64,000 nucleotides of DNA from positions 20,489,360 to 20,553,359 of the forward strand of contig CM060709.1 of NCBI GenBank assembly GCA_030686995.1. The letters are read 5' to 3'. Below are positions 51,002-62,540 of the stretch, one piece after another. Positions within the stretch are counted from its first letter, which is position 1, and every line of letters begins with the position of its first letter. The notes under the pieces are model-generated. The model was not told where the DNA came from. It saw only the letters and a program-made list of their open reading frames with translations, and ran no database searches. The translations under genes and the position numbers were made by a program. The DNA comes from Artemisia argyi (taxonomy: Eukaryota > Streptophyta > Magnoliopsida > Asterales > Asteraceae).

Positions 51002-51205
51002 CTAGTCTCCATAAATACCATTAATCTTCTTTGGAAACTTCCATGTCGTCTGACCTGATCTATGCTCAGCACCTTGCAGCTGAGCAGCACCACCTGCGAC
51101 AGCAATTGATGAGCCAGTGGCTGCTACAGTGTTTGGAACATTGAACCCTTGGTTTGTGGGGTTGACAAGCGCACCACCATATCGCCGCAGTTCTGTCACT
51201 AGAAG
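51002..51205 (-). pseudogene. exon-like fragment, unrecognised (ELRRYGGALVNP...)
   Basis: After a TAGTGACAG acceptor (about 51197-51205) the minus-strand frame reads ELRRYGGALVNPTNQGFNVP, then AATGSSIAVAGGAAQLQGAE and TTWKFPKKINGIYGD, ending at TAG. The composition is like a real protein exon and is found once in the window. The terminal TAG follows YGD, where W would need only one base change, so it may be a mutated exon. I cannot name the family. Confidence 0.45.
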
Positions 51206-52294
51206 TATTAGTTTATACTTTTAGATATTCTTGTACTTAGTTATGGTACTTGTAATGTTTTACAGTATAGCTTTTCATTCCAAAATAATATAGAAATTAT
51301 TCTGAAATTTGAAGGTATTCATTTGACGGTCAAAGTCAAAAGTATGACCATGAGAACTACAAGTTCATGATCATACAATAAAATGAGGAACATAGCTTTT
51401 TGGACATTGAGAAATATCCACACTTTTATCTCAAGGGTAAGACAAGAATAACCTAGTGCTATTGGATTATAACTCCATACTTATTACCAAGTTAAACCAA
51501 TTTTTAAGCCATCGACTTATATCTTAAGGACAAGATAAAATAATCTAGTGTTATGCTATCGGGTTGAAACTCTATACTTATACCAAGTTATACCCTTTTT
51601 AAGGCTACGGGTTGATTCATAAATATTTATCAATCAGCCTTCCATTGTTCCTAAACGATGTCAATAAAAAAGATATCAGCTTCTTTCTAAATTTCAATAA
51701 CCAAAATATGGTACCAAAGTTGTTATAAGATCACTACTTGTGGATGATCCAAATTCATTGATCTAACTTGAAGATGTTGGCAGTAACCATAATCTTGTAC
51801 ACAATATTGCGTTTCTTATGTTCCTAGGCCCCTATACCTCCCTTATGAAGTTATCAAAAAATTTAACACTACAAAGAACAAAAGAGCATAACTATTGTCA
51901 ACAAGCCTTTCAGCACATGTAATGGTAAACAACAAAGAAGCATAACAAAATACAAGAAAAATCACTTAGTTATCTTTCATTGTTAACTGCAAGTCTTTCA
52001 GTTAACTCGTAATTAGTGGGGAATAAAAGGAGGTGGACAACCTTTACTTTCATGGCATGAAATGTATTGACTAAAACATGAATATCTAAGTCAAAGTATC
52101 TGTTACAAAACCGTTAGACGGATAATTGCCAAAATTTCAAACAATGTAACAATCTTTAAAACATTATTATTACTTCACCCAGAAGTACGCTTGTGACATC
52201 TAACCGTCATTGAGGATGATGATATGTGTTTGTTTTTGTGAAGGTTTGGTAACCAAAAAGATAAGAAAAGTAGAAGATTTATATGAATAATAAT
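51206..52294. other. AT-rich stretch, nothing identified
   Basis: It contains a diverged internal duplication: 'TATCTCAAGGGTAAGACAAGAATAACCTAGTGCTATTGG...' (about 51427) and 'TATCTTAAGGACAAGATAAAATAATCTAGTGTTATG...' (about 51531), each followed by CTATACTTATTACCAAGTTA-type sequence. No gene or known element is seen. Confidence 0.45.
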
Positions 52295-52500
52295 CTAAAC
52301 ATATGAAATGACCGTTATGCCTTTAACTAAAAACAAAAAAAAGACAGCAAATAACGGTGTTGACCAACGGAAAACGAGTCAAGGGACGCAATTGGCCTAA
52401 AAAACTTGAAAAAGGGACGCACGGTGACGAAAATGCCAAGTTTTATCCCAAGACGATGTTTGTGGGAAAGTTTAAAGACCAACGGTGTATTTTTGTCGAA
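52295..52500. mobile_element. terminal fragment of an element related to H
   Basis: GAAATGACCGTTATGCC...TTTAACTAAAAACAAAA at the left and GACCAACGGTGTATTTTTGTC at the right match the H right terminus. The middle differs (GGACGCACGGTGACGAAAATGCC). It is a diverged or recombined end; the other terminus is not found. Confidence 0.5.
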
Positions 52501-52530
52501 TTATAATGATAAATAAATAAATAATTAAAA

Positions 52531-52533
<3 letters not shown>

Positions 52534-52598
<65 letters not shown>

Positions 52599-52599
52599 C
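52534..52599. repeat. (TA)n microsatellite
   Basis: About 30 TA units with one TT interruption. The tyrosine/isoleucine-rich minus frame here is an artefact. Confidence 0.9.
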
Positions 52600-53034
52600 A
52601 CATATACAAACATATGAATTGGAGGCTTGATGATAAATCTCATAAAAGAAATTAAATGGTATATGATTGTAAAAGATATATAACATCTATAAAGAAATCT
52701 TACTTAACTCTTTGTCTATAATAGCACTTCTAGCATTAAGCGGGGCACTCAATCTCTCCTCTTTTTCCTTATTGGTTGTTGATGCCTGATGACAAAATGG
52801 CATACACCTAAAAAGAATACCATTTCTTTCTCAATACCTTATTTTTCCTACTATTAAAACCTCGGCTCCAACGATATGTAGTGTAAACCCATATGACGAA
52901 TATAATTTACAGGTAGGGGAACAATCACCAAATATATATTTATTCTACCCCTTAGCACGACTAATCGATTTTATTAGATATTATTTACGTAAGTTACTCA
53001 TCTTAGTTAGTGATACTAGATTGTAGGTATATAC
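52600..53034 (+). pseudogene. block D, copy C1 (with upstream hydrophobic stretch)
   Basis: The AT link is followed by TCTATAATAGCACTTCTAGC (hydrophobic in one frame, as at 19030), then the D block with NGIHLKRIPF-type and NPYDEYNLQVGEQSP-type codons. A one-base loss in GACAAAATGGC shifts the N-terminal part. Otherwise it is like 19081-19346. Confidence 0.5.
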
Positions 53035-53224
53035 CCAGGGGTGGAGCCAGCCTGAAATTTTTGCTCAAGGGGCATATTTTGATAATTTTTAGAAACTACA
53101 ATACAAAATAGTTATTAAAGGAGACAAATTACAAAAAAATCTAGATATTTTAGAAAATTTACACTACAATTTTTTTGACAAGAGGGCACATGACCCCCAG
53201 GACCCCTCCTTATCTCCGCCCATG
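53035..53224. mobile_element. MITE M, copy 3
   Basis: CCAGGGGTGGAGCCAGCC ... ATCTCCGCCCATG, in the same unit position as copies 1 and 2. Confidence 0.6.
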
Positions 53225-53965
53225 TGTATACCGAACTCTTCTGACATGTGATCCGTACCCACATATTTAAGTATCATCAAATATCTCAGAAGCAACACAA
53301 AACATATAAAACACATGAACAAGAAAAACTACACTTTATCAAAAGATCACATGAACTAAGGGGCACTAACTACCCATTAGATTAACAAAAAAACAAGATA
53401 AACTACCCTAACCATTAACATCTTCCATCACAAAGTATATATCAGATGGAGAGGCTAAAAAAATGTTAAGGAAAAAAGTTACTACTTTGTTTTATCATAT
53501 TAACAACAACGCGTAATAATATTCACAAACAAACAAAATGAATTACTAACTAACATGTGCTAATATTATGAAAGTAGTCTAACACACTTTTGTAAATGTT
53601 GGTGATGTGGGGTTTCAGATCGTCGACATTTTGTATCAAGAATCTAAGAACCGAGCAAAAAAAATCATTTATGTGGTTCGTGTCTTACAAAAACACAAAA
53701 ACCAAACCCATCAAACTTTAAACCAAGAAATTCAAGAGAATCGAAAAGGGTTTTTGTTCTTAGGAAGAAATGAACAAAGATAGGTGATTTTTTTGTGTGT
53801 AGTGGTGGCTAAGAGTTGTGTGAGTGTTTAGGTATATATAGTGTTGTAATGGGATATATACATGTGAATGATTGTTAACCCTAGCTCATACACATTAGTT
53901 TGATATTGGACCAACTTAGCCCACTTTCTCACATTCACTAGATTTTTTTGTTAATAAGATAAGTA
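53225..53965 (-). repeat. block P, copy C1
   Basis: UTR/promoter-like. Minus-strand CACTATATATACC lies near 53833. The small plus frame seen in copies A and B1 is not kept here, supporting its dismissal as coding. Confidence 0.5.
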
Positions 53966-55134
53966 TCCTTTGTTCTCTTGGATGAGTCTCATAATAATGA
54001 TAATCAAAATTTTAACTTATGTTATAGGTGCGTTATTGTTATTTTGGATGAGTCTAGTAATAATGATAATACGAGACAAAAAATGCAAAAAGGTAGCCAT
54101 TCCACCGTATCTACTAAAGGTATTTTAGTGAATACAAATTATTTAACTAGTAATAAATTTTACGGTCAACCGAAAGTTGGACTAAATAAAAAATGGATGT
54201 TTTACTTTTTGACCAAATCCTAAACTTTTAAGAAATAAATGATCGGTTTTGCTAAAAACAAATTAATTAACCTACTATTTTTATATTTAAAGTAATTATG
54301 TATTTAACACACAATAAATGAATATACAAGTTACCTCAAATAACATATTTTTTCTATATTTAAAATAGTCATATATTTAATGTACAATAAATAAATTAAT
54401 AGTGTTGGGACCGAGATATTTTATTAATTTAGCGAGATATTATTATATCGATAAATTAATAATTTATTAATTTAAAGAGGTTTTACATATGACCTTTAAA
54501 TTTTCAAGTGTAATATACTAGATACAATGTATACTCGTTAGAGATGAAAAATAAATTTGAAAAACAAGTTCCAATTAAAATTTTATGAATTCGTATTCAC
54601 ACTTTATGAAAATAAAATTAACATTTTTTGTTGCAATACGAGAAGACAACACACCAATACTTTAGTACAATGAGGAGATTTTGAGATAAACTCAATTTAG
54701 ATTGGAAGTTCAACAAAAAATAACAAGTGACAATAAATTCATTTTTTACTAAACAATCTTATGATTTTAAAGTTTATCTTTCACACACACGCATATATAC
54801 ATAATACATAGATATGAAATTTTTAGTAATTATTAATTTATAGTTTCGTTAGGACTAATATATATACACTAGGGTTTCAAAAAAATTATTATCTTATTAT
54901 TTTATCGATTGAGGTCCAAATTTGTATTGGTCCCAAGTTGGGACTAGACAAATTATTACTTTTATCGAGATTATTAATTTATCGGGTATTAACTTATAGA
55001 GGTTTTACTGTATATTTATCATAATTATTGGTTTAACCGGACAATATTTATCAAAACCCATAAATGATATACCAAACAAGTCACAACGACTAATAAAAGT
55101 AGTAAACCCTTCATAATAATTATGCTAATAAATA
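53966..55134. repeat. block L, copy C, with an AT-rich insertion
   Basis: The L block as in copy A, interrupted between AATAAATTAA (54400) and TATATTTATCATAATT (about 55013). The frame 53978-54223 is not supported by copies A or B. Confidence 0.55.
54402..55012. mobile_element. AT-rich insertion in block L (about 610 bp), class unknown
   Basis: Absent from the equivalent place at 2508-2525. It contains AAAGAGGTTTTAC near the left (54473) and ATAGAGGTTTTACTG at the right (54996). GTTGGGACC-GAGATATTTTATTAATTT at the left pairs loosely with TTGGGACTAGACAAATTATT near the right. Ends and target duplication are not resolved, and there is no coding sequence. Confidence 0.45.
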
Positions 55135-56921
55135 GACAAAAATACACTGTTGGTTTGAAATATCACAGGGCACATTAACTTTTTTTAGTCAACAGGTGTC
55201 CAAAACTTGAAATTTTGAGTTTGAATGCTTCCCTCCACCACTATTTGCTATTTTGTTTTGTTTTAGTGAAGGGCATAGCGGTCATTTCATATTGGTAAAT
55301 AAATCTCAGTTTGAAAGAAAGGAGCATAAACAGAAATCCATAATCTTAAAATGCCAAAAGAAAATAACTGTAACATCTTGAACATGCCGGATCAAGGAAG
55401 TTTCCCTGCTAGGTAGAGACACAGTTTGTCTCTGGCATCCACAGCAACTTTGTCCTGCGACTCACTTCTCTCTGGATGATGCATGGGTCTGGTTCACTTG
55501 ACACCATTAAATCATCCGATGTCCCATCTCCTTCCATGTTGATTACAATGTTGTGAAGTAAACAATATGCAAGAATGATTATTGGCAGCTTATTCCTACC
55601 AGGACGCCACATACCACCGTCAATAACCGCCCAAACATTCTTAAGCTTGTTCAATGCTCGATTAGCAACTAATCTTGTTGCTGAATGTTTCTTGTTAAAT
55701 TCAGTTTCATCTTCTGACATTTCTTTTTTCTTGTATGGAGTCATCAACCATGGAAGAAGCTGAAAGCCAAGCCCTCCAACAAAATATTCTCTAAGTTCAG
55801 TTCCTTCGCAAAGGACATCCAACCTCTCTCTATATTGTACGAATTTATAGATTTGAGATCTTACAAGGATGTCTTCTTTAGTCATAGACCCAGGCCATCC
55901 AGTAACTACATCAACAAACCGCAATTTGTGGTCCACAATGACTTGTAGTATCATACTATCTTTCTTCTCGCTATCAAGGCATACAGTGGTGTCACCTTCA
56001 GAATCATGTGGGTACATTTTGAGATAAGCAGTCTCGATTGCACCACAACAGTTTGGCATACCTCCAGCTTTCTCAAAGTTCGATTTTATGGTAGCCATAT
56101 CTCTTGGCCATGAAATATGGTCGCGTCCACATGCCTTCAATGCCTCAACAAACCTCCATGTGATGTCCAAGACATTTAGTTCGTTTGTTCCAAATAAATC
56201 CGCAATGTTTATTGTTGGATCGACTGAGCTCAGCCTCCTTAAAGCTATGGCAATTTGATCGTTCAGAGACACTTCTTTACGATCCTGAAATCTATAGATT
56301 CTAGGTAGAGACATCATGTGATCTTTTACTAGGGAGCGTATGTGGTTAAACGTCTTCCTGGACATCTTGAAAAGTGCCTTGAAATTGTCCACATTATTTG
56401 GTGGATTTACCAGAACTGCATGGAAATTAGATCAGATTGACTAAAGGTACCAATTTCAACGGCATTTATATAAAGCTAATAATTTGCAATTAGTGTATGT
56501 CTTCCTGTATTATTGTCAAAGTTTTGTAAATGAAAAAGTCATAAGGTATAATCAGATCAATCCAACTTAATCACTTCAGCTAATGCTGATCCATTTTGAA
56601 ACGTCTGAAATAAATTTGAAACGTTAACAGTTTATTTGACATGAGTAATTGAATGCCTAACGATGTGACCACTTACTCACAAACATATTACATTAATAAT
56701 GAGAATTGAAATACAAATGCATAAAAGTTCTTGATTACAAGCAAATATATGAAATGACCGTTATGCCCTTCACTAAAAACAAAACAAAACAGCAAATAGT
56801 GGTAGAGGGACGCATTCACACTCAAAATCTCAAGTTTTGGACGCCTGGCGACTAAAAAAAAAAGTTAAGGTGCCTTGTGATGTTTCGTGGAAAGTTTAGG
56901 GACCAACGGTGTATTTTTGTC
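55135..56921 (-). mobile_element. TIR element H, copy 3 (most complete)
   Basis: GACAAAAATACACTGTTGG ... CCAACGGTGTATTTTTGTC, about 1787 bp, with both ends present. Flanks are TAATAAATA left and right. It carries the longest uninterrupted ALP1-like frame. Confidence 0.78.
55392..56410 (-). pseudogene. Harbinger-derived ALP1-like protein, copy C (best preserved)
   Basis: One open frame of 327 codons (55409-56392; its first codon is GTG, so translation would start upstream or at a later Met). It has FKALFKMSRKTFNHIRSLV, LSSVDPTINIADLFGTNELNV, WPRDMATIKSNFEKAGG, VIVDHKLRFVDVVTGWPGSM, YFVGGLGFQLLPWLMTPY, HSATRLVANRALNKLKNVW and AYCLLHNIVINMEGDG. In active Harbinger transposases the second catalytic D would follow YFVG; here it is G. 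The E expected in the HSATR-helix is N. This resembles the plant ALP1-type proteins, domesticated transposases that joined Polycomb complexes. A frame change before the natural C-terminus (LAGKLP-type, stop at 55392-55394) and the lack of a first exon make it a pseudogene or an internal exon only. Confidence 0.75.
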
Positions 56922-57095
56922 TAATAAATAAATAAATAAAATACAAAAATTAATATATTTACATATATACATATACAAACATATGAATTGGGGGTATGAT
57001 GACATATCCTATAAAAGAAATAAAATGGTGTATGATTGTAAAAGATCTATAAAATCTATAAAGAAATCTTGTTTAACTCATTTCTTATTTTTCCA
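56922..57095. repeat. AT-rich link after element H, copy C
   Basis: As at 22483, with CCTATAAAAG near 57008. Confidence 0.5.
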
Positions 57096-57330
57096 TGGAT
57101 TTAGATGACTGATGACTTTAAAGTGGTATACACCTAAAAGAAATATCATTTCGTTCGCAATACCTTATTTTTCCTACTATTAAAACATTGGCTCCGACGA
57201 TATGTGACGTAAACCCATATGACTAATATGAGTTACATGTAGGGGAACAGCAGATATATACTTATTCTACCCCTTAGCACGACTAATCGTGTTTTTATTA
57301 GACATTATATACGTAAGTTACTAATCTTAT
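57096..57330 (+). pseudogene. block D, copy C2 (degraded)
   Basis: GATGACTGATGACTTTAAAGTGG carries an insertion relative to siblings. Codons for NPYD are followed by a TAA in place of the E codon, and the AACAGCCACCAG part is shortened to AACAG. It is clearly no longer coding. Confidence 0.5.
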
Positions 57331-58092
57331 TTAGTGATACTAGATTGTAGGTATACATAGATGGTGTATACCCAACTCTTCTGCCATGTGATACGTACAT
57401 GCATATTTACGTGTCATCAAATATCTCAGAAGCAACACAAAACACATGAACAAGAAAAACTGCACTTTATCAGAAGGTATCACATGAACTAACGGGCACT
57501 ACCTACCCATTAGATTAACAAAAACAAGATAAACTACCCTTACCATTAACAACTTCCATCCATAATGTACAAACAACAACCTTACATTATATCACAAAGT
57601 ATATATCACATGGTGAAGCTAAAAAAATCTGAAGAAAAAAATTACTACTGTGTTTTATTATATTAACAATAGCGCGTGATAATATTCACAAACAAAAGGA
57701 AAAACCAACTAACCTGTGTTAAAATTATGAAAGTAGTCTAACACACTTTTGTAAATGTTGGTGATGTGGGGTTTCGGATCATCGACATATTGCATCAAGA
57801 AGTTAAGAACCAAGCAAACAAAAATCATTTCTGCGGTTCGTGTCTTAAAGAAACATAAAAACCAAATCCATCAAACTTAAAACCAAGAAATTCAAGGGGA
57901 TCGAGAAAGGGTTTTTGTTAGAAATGATAAAAGATAGGTGATTTTTTTTGTGTGTAGTGGTGGCTGCAAGTTGAGTGAGTGTTTAGGTTAAAGTTGGCAT
58001 ATATATAAGTGTATGCTTGATCAACCCTAGCCCATACACATTAGTTTTATATTGGCCCAACTTAGCCCACTATTTCCTAGATTTTTTTTATT
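57331..58092 (-). repeat. block P, copy C2
   Basis: UTR/promoter-like, with minus-strand TATA-like CTTATATATATGCC near 58002 and TTGGGCCAATATAAAAC near 58050. There is an 85-bp unique stretch (58094-58178) at its right border. Confidence 0.45.
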
Positions 58093-58178
58093 AAAAGCAT
58101 TGCACTTTATGCATTAAAAACAAGTAAAAAGGATATATATGTAATTTTTAAAATTTTCAAGGATATACATGTAATTAT

Positions 58179-58995
58179 GCCTAAATTGTATATGTGGTTT
58201 TAGTAGATAAAAAATTGCGTTTCCAGAAAAGGAAAATAAAAAGAAAAGAAAAAAAAATAGTGAAGGGTTTTGCGCGCACTCTTCCATTTGTAGATACACG
58301 AGAGCCACTAGGAGGTTGTGTACGTAACGCTTATGGACCATCTTTTCCTTGTCGAAGGATTATGAAAAGTCATGAGTATCTAGTGACTGAGTCATGTCCC
58401 GACATTTACTATCATGTTCCATAAGGATGATATCTACTATCATCCTAACTTTTTTTTTAGCGTGTGACAGCATTTAGACATATCGATGTCTTAAATTTCT
58501 TCTATAGAATTGTTGAATTTGTATGTCTTCTTAGTTTTTGTGAATGTGCTCTTTCTGGTGAATCTGTATGGTTTGTTACGACAATATGCAACCATTTGAC
58601 AGTAAATGTCTAACACAATATATCGCATTAAATGAAGGACATAGCCCCATAGATCCATGTCTTGAACCAAATTATATGTTTGGAACCATGTCTTGAGCTG
58701 ATTTGGTCTAAATGGCTATATTATAGGTTCAAGGACGGTTATTTGACTATATTTTGATCACAAACTATAGGTTCAAGTCCGGTCAAGGACGGTTGATCAT
58801 AAAATACAAAATGAGAATTAAACACGAGGCCTTAAAGTCACATTTACTGTCATCAAGACAAAATGACCATAGAGATTGATAGCGCCTTGGGCTGAAACTC
58901 GTCTTTTCGAGACCAGGTTTCAACCCTTACTAGGCCTAATCCAATCCCGAAAAGTAACCAGTCAAAGGTTCACCCCATTCGATTTCATTCTGGTC
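58179..58995 (+). pseudogene. block C, copy C: cysteine-rich peptide exon (partly altered) and downstream repeat
   Basis: A frame from about 58260 to TAA 58422-58424 keeps the natural end TESCPDIYYHVP but has AYGPSFPCRR (two cysteines lost, as in copies A and B) and HEYLVTE in place of the CLVTE cysteine. Downstream, GGTTCAAGTCCGGTCAAGGACGG and the empty site of the small LTR element (TCCTGTATCATGTTCC, about 58993). Confidence 0.5.
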
Positions 58996-60370
58996 CTGTA
59001 TCATGTTCCAGTAGTTTAAAAGCAAAAAGCCCTTAAAACTACTCACCCACAAAAATAGACTGCACGCTGTAAACAAGACTATCAAAAGTTTAAAACCACT
59101 TTCGTTATAAGAAACTTACCATATATGATATGCAATCACGCAAACGGGAATACTAAATTTACCAAATCCATTAATCAAGAAAATTCTAGTATACGGCAAT
59201 TTCAACAACAGATGCTCCGAAGTTGCTAAAAAATGACGAGTATACCACTGGTAACATGTATTTTCAAACTTTAAAAGGAAAAATAAATAAAAATAATAAA
59301 AATAAATAAATAAATAAATACAAAATATTAAAGACCATACAAGCTTTGTCTAGAATATACTTTCTGAAGTTACTTTTACAACTTCACTGCAAAAACCTGC
59401 TACCAGAATACAACCCAACATGCAGGATCCATAGGCGAATAAGAGATCCCCTCGAGCATATTCTCAGAGCTTCAAGATTTTTTGTATGGAGAAACAATCT
59501 GCAGAATTACAAACAAAAAAAGAGATCTAAATTTGTGTTTCCATATATAGCACAACACTTTAATGTCCATATGGTCATGCTAAAACTGGACACGAGACAT
59601 AGATATAACCTAAACTATATCAAGTTTTAAAGCCAATCAAAATAGACTACATTTAGGAACAAATAGATACACATCCCACATGATGCCAAATTCATATCAT
59701 ATTAAAAACGACACACTACATTGCGCGGTTGCGGCCTTAAGTGACAAGAGTACACAGATATCAGATGGTGTATAAAGAAATAGAACATGCAAGTGTGCAA
59801 CTCTTGGTTGCCGGTCTGCGGCTACTATTCTTTTGATGGACTTATAATTTTTGAAGTTGTCATAATCAGATATGAGAGAGTGTAAAGTAATTTTTGATCA
59901 TTTGAGAAATGATAGGTGTACTAAACAAAAAGGACTTGACGTCACGTGAATAGACGTAAAAGACTCTCAAATTAGGTTAAGAAGTAAATATGAAACTTTA
60001 ATTTACCCTTAGCTGCTATGAAATTGATTATCTAAAACTGAGAAACTAACATATATTAATAAATAATTAGCATATATTATCATTTACAAAACACAAACCC
60101 GAACAATCCTTTAAATATCTAATTGCCTCACATTATCAACCTTGCCGTCCATACCTGTATACGTAATTTTGATTATGAAAATTTAGCATTGAACTCACTA
60201 TAGCGTACATATAGCAACAGATAGATGCACGTCCCACATATATCCTAAAGTTTTTAACTTTTTTTTAATGAAGGATAAGAGCTTCAAATATGATTACAAA
60301 GGATATTATTTTACTAAAAAGAAAAACCCTTATTTGAATAAGGTGATTTCATTGGTTTTAGACATAAAAT
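58996..60370. repeat. block T downstream part, copy C: no gene seen
   Basis: Closely matches 39555-40890. The plus-strand frames 59346-59630 and 60268-60546 exist in both copies through duplication only. The second lies opposite the bZIP pseudogene exon. Confidence 0.5.
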
Positions 60371-61425
60371 GTACTCATTGTTTGACATTCAGCACATTTG
60401 ACCCGTCTACTCTAGATCTATCTTCTTCCAACATAAATGAGAGATTACATATAAGAGCTGAGATGGTTGAAAACCGTCAATTCATTGAAAAATACCACTC
60501 TACGGGAGTCGTAACCCATTCATTAGATAGAACACATCAGCTTTAGCAGCACTAGTCTTCATCCGGAAAAGATTATAGTAATGGCTGAAACCACTACTGA
60601 CAAATATTCTAAGATCTGTTTCGCTTGTATAAGTCATCAACACTTTCCTAAGCTCGTCATCTTTTTTACGTTGCTCTTCAAGCCACAAATCATACTGCAT
60701 TTCAAATGTAACAATTCCTGGGTTAGTAATATATATAGTGCTTCCTAAGCCTCTGTACACGCCCTGTAATCAACCAATTAATTGCTCACAATTCAGATTC
60801 AGTTGGAAATTAGGAGAGTTTAAAATTTTTCCATGTCTGTTAGAAAAAGAAAGAAACCTGACCTGTTGACGAGCCCTTCGAGTTCTTGTCAACTGTGCTA
60901 ATTTCATTCGTCCTGATTCAAGTTGTTGAACATATGCCTATAAAAAATCCCAAATATTTAGTCTCGCTGTTTTGGTCACGATTATAAGCATGTGTTATTT
61001 GACAAGTTTTAACGTACCTTTTTCCTTAAACGACTTTTACAGCAGCTTCAGGGTTTTGCGGGAGTCTTCTTTGTAACTGTGACCGGACAAACGGATATAT
61101 GAGATAGCGTGCATTTAAACATTGATACAAAAGAAATATGTAAATGTTACATATGGATATGATTTTATCGCCTTATCTGAAATGGATCTTGCTGCCTTGG
61201 GAATAATGATTTAAAAATAGACATTTTAAAATCTAATATTCTCGAAAAGACGCGTTCAACAACCTTATTTGGTATCCTTGAATCAACCTCAGGAATCATT
61301 TCATTATGGCTCAGGTTTGGACTAAAGTTAGCTCCAAAGGCGTCTTCCCACATCCTAAATTGTTGTTACGGATCGAGTATTCCCATCCTCCAGGCTGTTT
61401 AGCTGCAAAAGTATGTCGAATTCAC
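60370..61425 (-). pseudogene. TGA-type bZIP transcription factor pseudogene, copy C (includes N-terminal exon)
   Basis: On the minus strand: an N-terminal exon starting where ATG has become GTG (61423-61425), with NSTYF, MGILDP-stop-QQFRMW and EDAFGANFSPNLS. This matches the opening of clade I TGA factors, including the QFxMWxxSF block. Next is the basic-region exon (about 61080-61022: QRRLPQNPEAA, then a frameshift), the zipper exon (about 60945-60870: AYVQQLESGRMKLAQL), and the DOG1-domain exon from about 60763 (VTFEMQYDLWLEEQRKKDDE, NLFRMKTSAAKADVFYLMNG) followed by stops. The one-base loss in the basic region (GCTGCT-GT where GCTGCTCGT is expected) is shared with copy B. It cannot make a functional factor. 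Confidence 0.8.
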
Positions 61426-61802
61426 GCACCAATAGCGATAAAAGCATGTCAACCATACAAGAAGCTTGAAAATTACCTGTTCACTAACAAAAGACAGTTG
61501 AGTATGGCGACTGGAAAATCAGGCGGGAAAAAGAGGTTTGTTTGTTTTTTTGGTATACAAGGGCTTCCCCAAATATTTTCTTTCAATTAGTAAAAGAAGA
61601 CTATTAGATGAAAACCAAATCTACATGAGACCAGGACAAATAGGAAACTGTAACAAATGAAACGCCATGTGTAGAGGATATTCATGAGCATATAATAAGT
61701 TCAACTTCTAGTGATGTGATCTGAAATGTTTATTTAAACTTACATGATCACTGATGACTATGTTAGCTGGGTACCATTCATGCCGTTAAAGTAGAAGAGA
61801 AA

Positions 61803-61838
<36 letters not shown>

Positions 61839-62540
61839 AATAAATAAAATAAAAAAATAAATAAATAAATAAAAAAAAATAAAAAAAATAAAAAACTATG
61901 TGCCTCTATTACTCTCAGTATTCACAATACTGTAACGCTGCAAAAATAATTGAAATCAAGTCCTCCATCATCCCTCAAGGCATAAAGATCTCGGTTATAG
62001 AATGTTACAAAGTAAAACATCTTAACACCCCAAACATGGATAAAAATGATACGCCAGAATGGTTCCGTACCTAGAATCAATGTAGATACAACTTTGTATA
62101 TAATGTAATTTCAACCACCATGCAATCGGGAGTACTAGGGTCAGAGAAACTAAGGATATCTGTATGAGGTAACTCTAAGGACATCTCACTTGTAAAAGGG
62201 TCAAAGAACATCAACAAACCACCACCAATTTAACAAAAGTCAGCAACAAACCAAAACCTCAAAACACTATATGTAATCTTACAACTAATTGAAATATAAT
62301 ATATACCACTTAAGTATTCAAAAACATCACAAGGAGCTGCTAAAAATATATTCATTTGCATCAAGACATCCATTAACTATGTAGTAATTCATAAAAACTC
62401 ATTTGCATCAAACGAATCCATTTGCTAAAAATATCCATAAAACCTAATTTCATCAAGTACGTCTGTTTCCTAAAAATATCCATTAACTATGTAGTAATTC
62501 ATAACTTCATAGTGGGCAGCCGCCTCACCAGTAGTAAAAA
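61426..62540. other. unique stretch with A-rich microsatellite, no gene assigned
   Basis: The plus-strand frame 61306-61590 lies partly opposite the bZIP exon and has no recognisable domain. An (AAT)n/(AAAT)n run covers 61806-61891. Several TAAAAATAT(C)CATTAACTATGTAGTAATTCATAA-type direct repeats occur near 62345-62500. Nothing else is seen. Confidence 0.4.
61806..61891. repeat. AAT/AAAT microsatellite
   Basis: AATAATAAT units pass into AAATAAAT and A-rich sequence. Confidence 0.9.
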
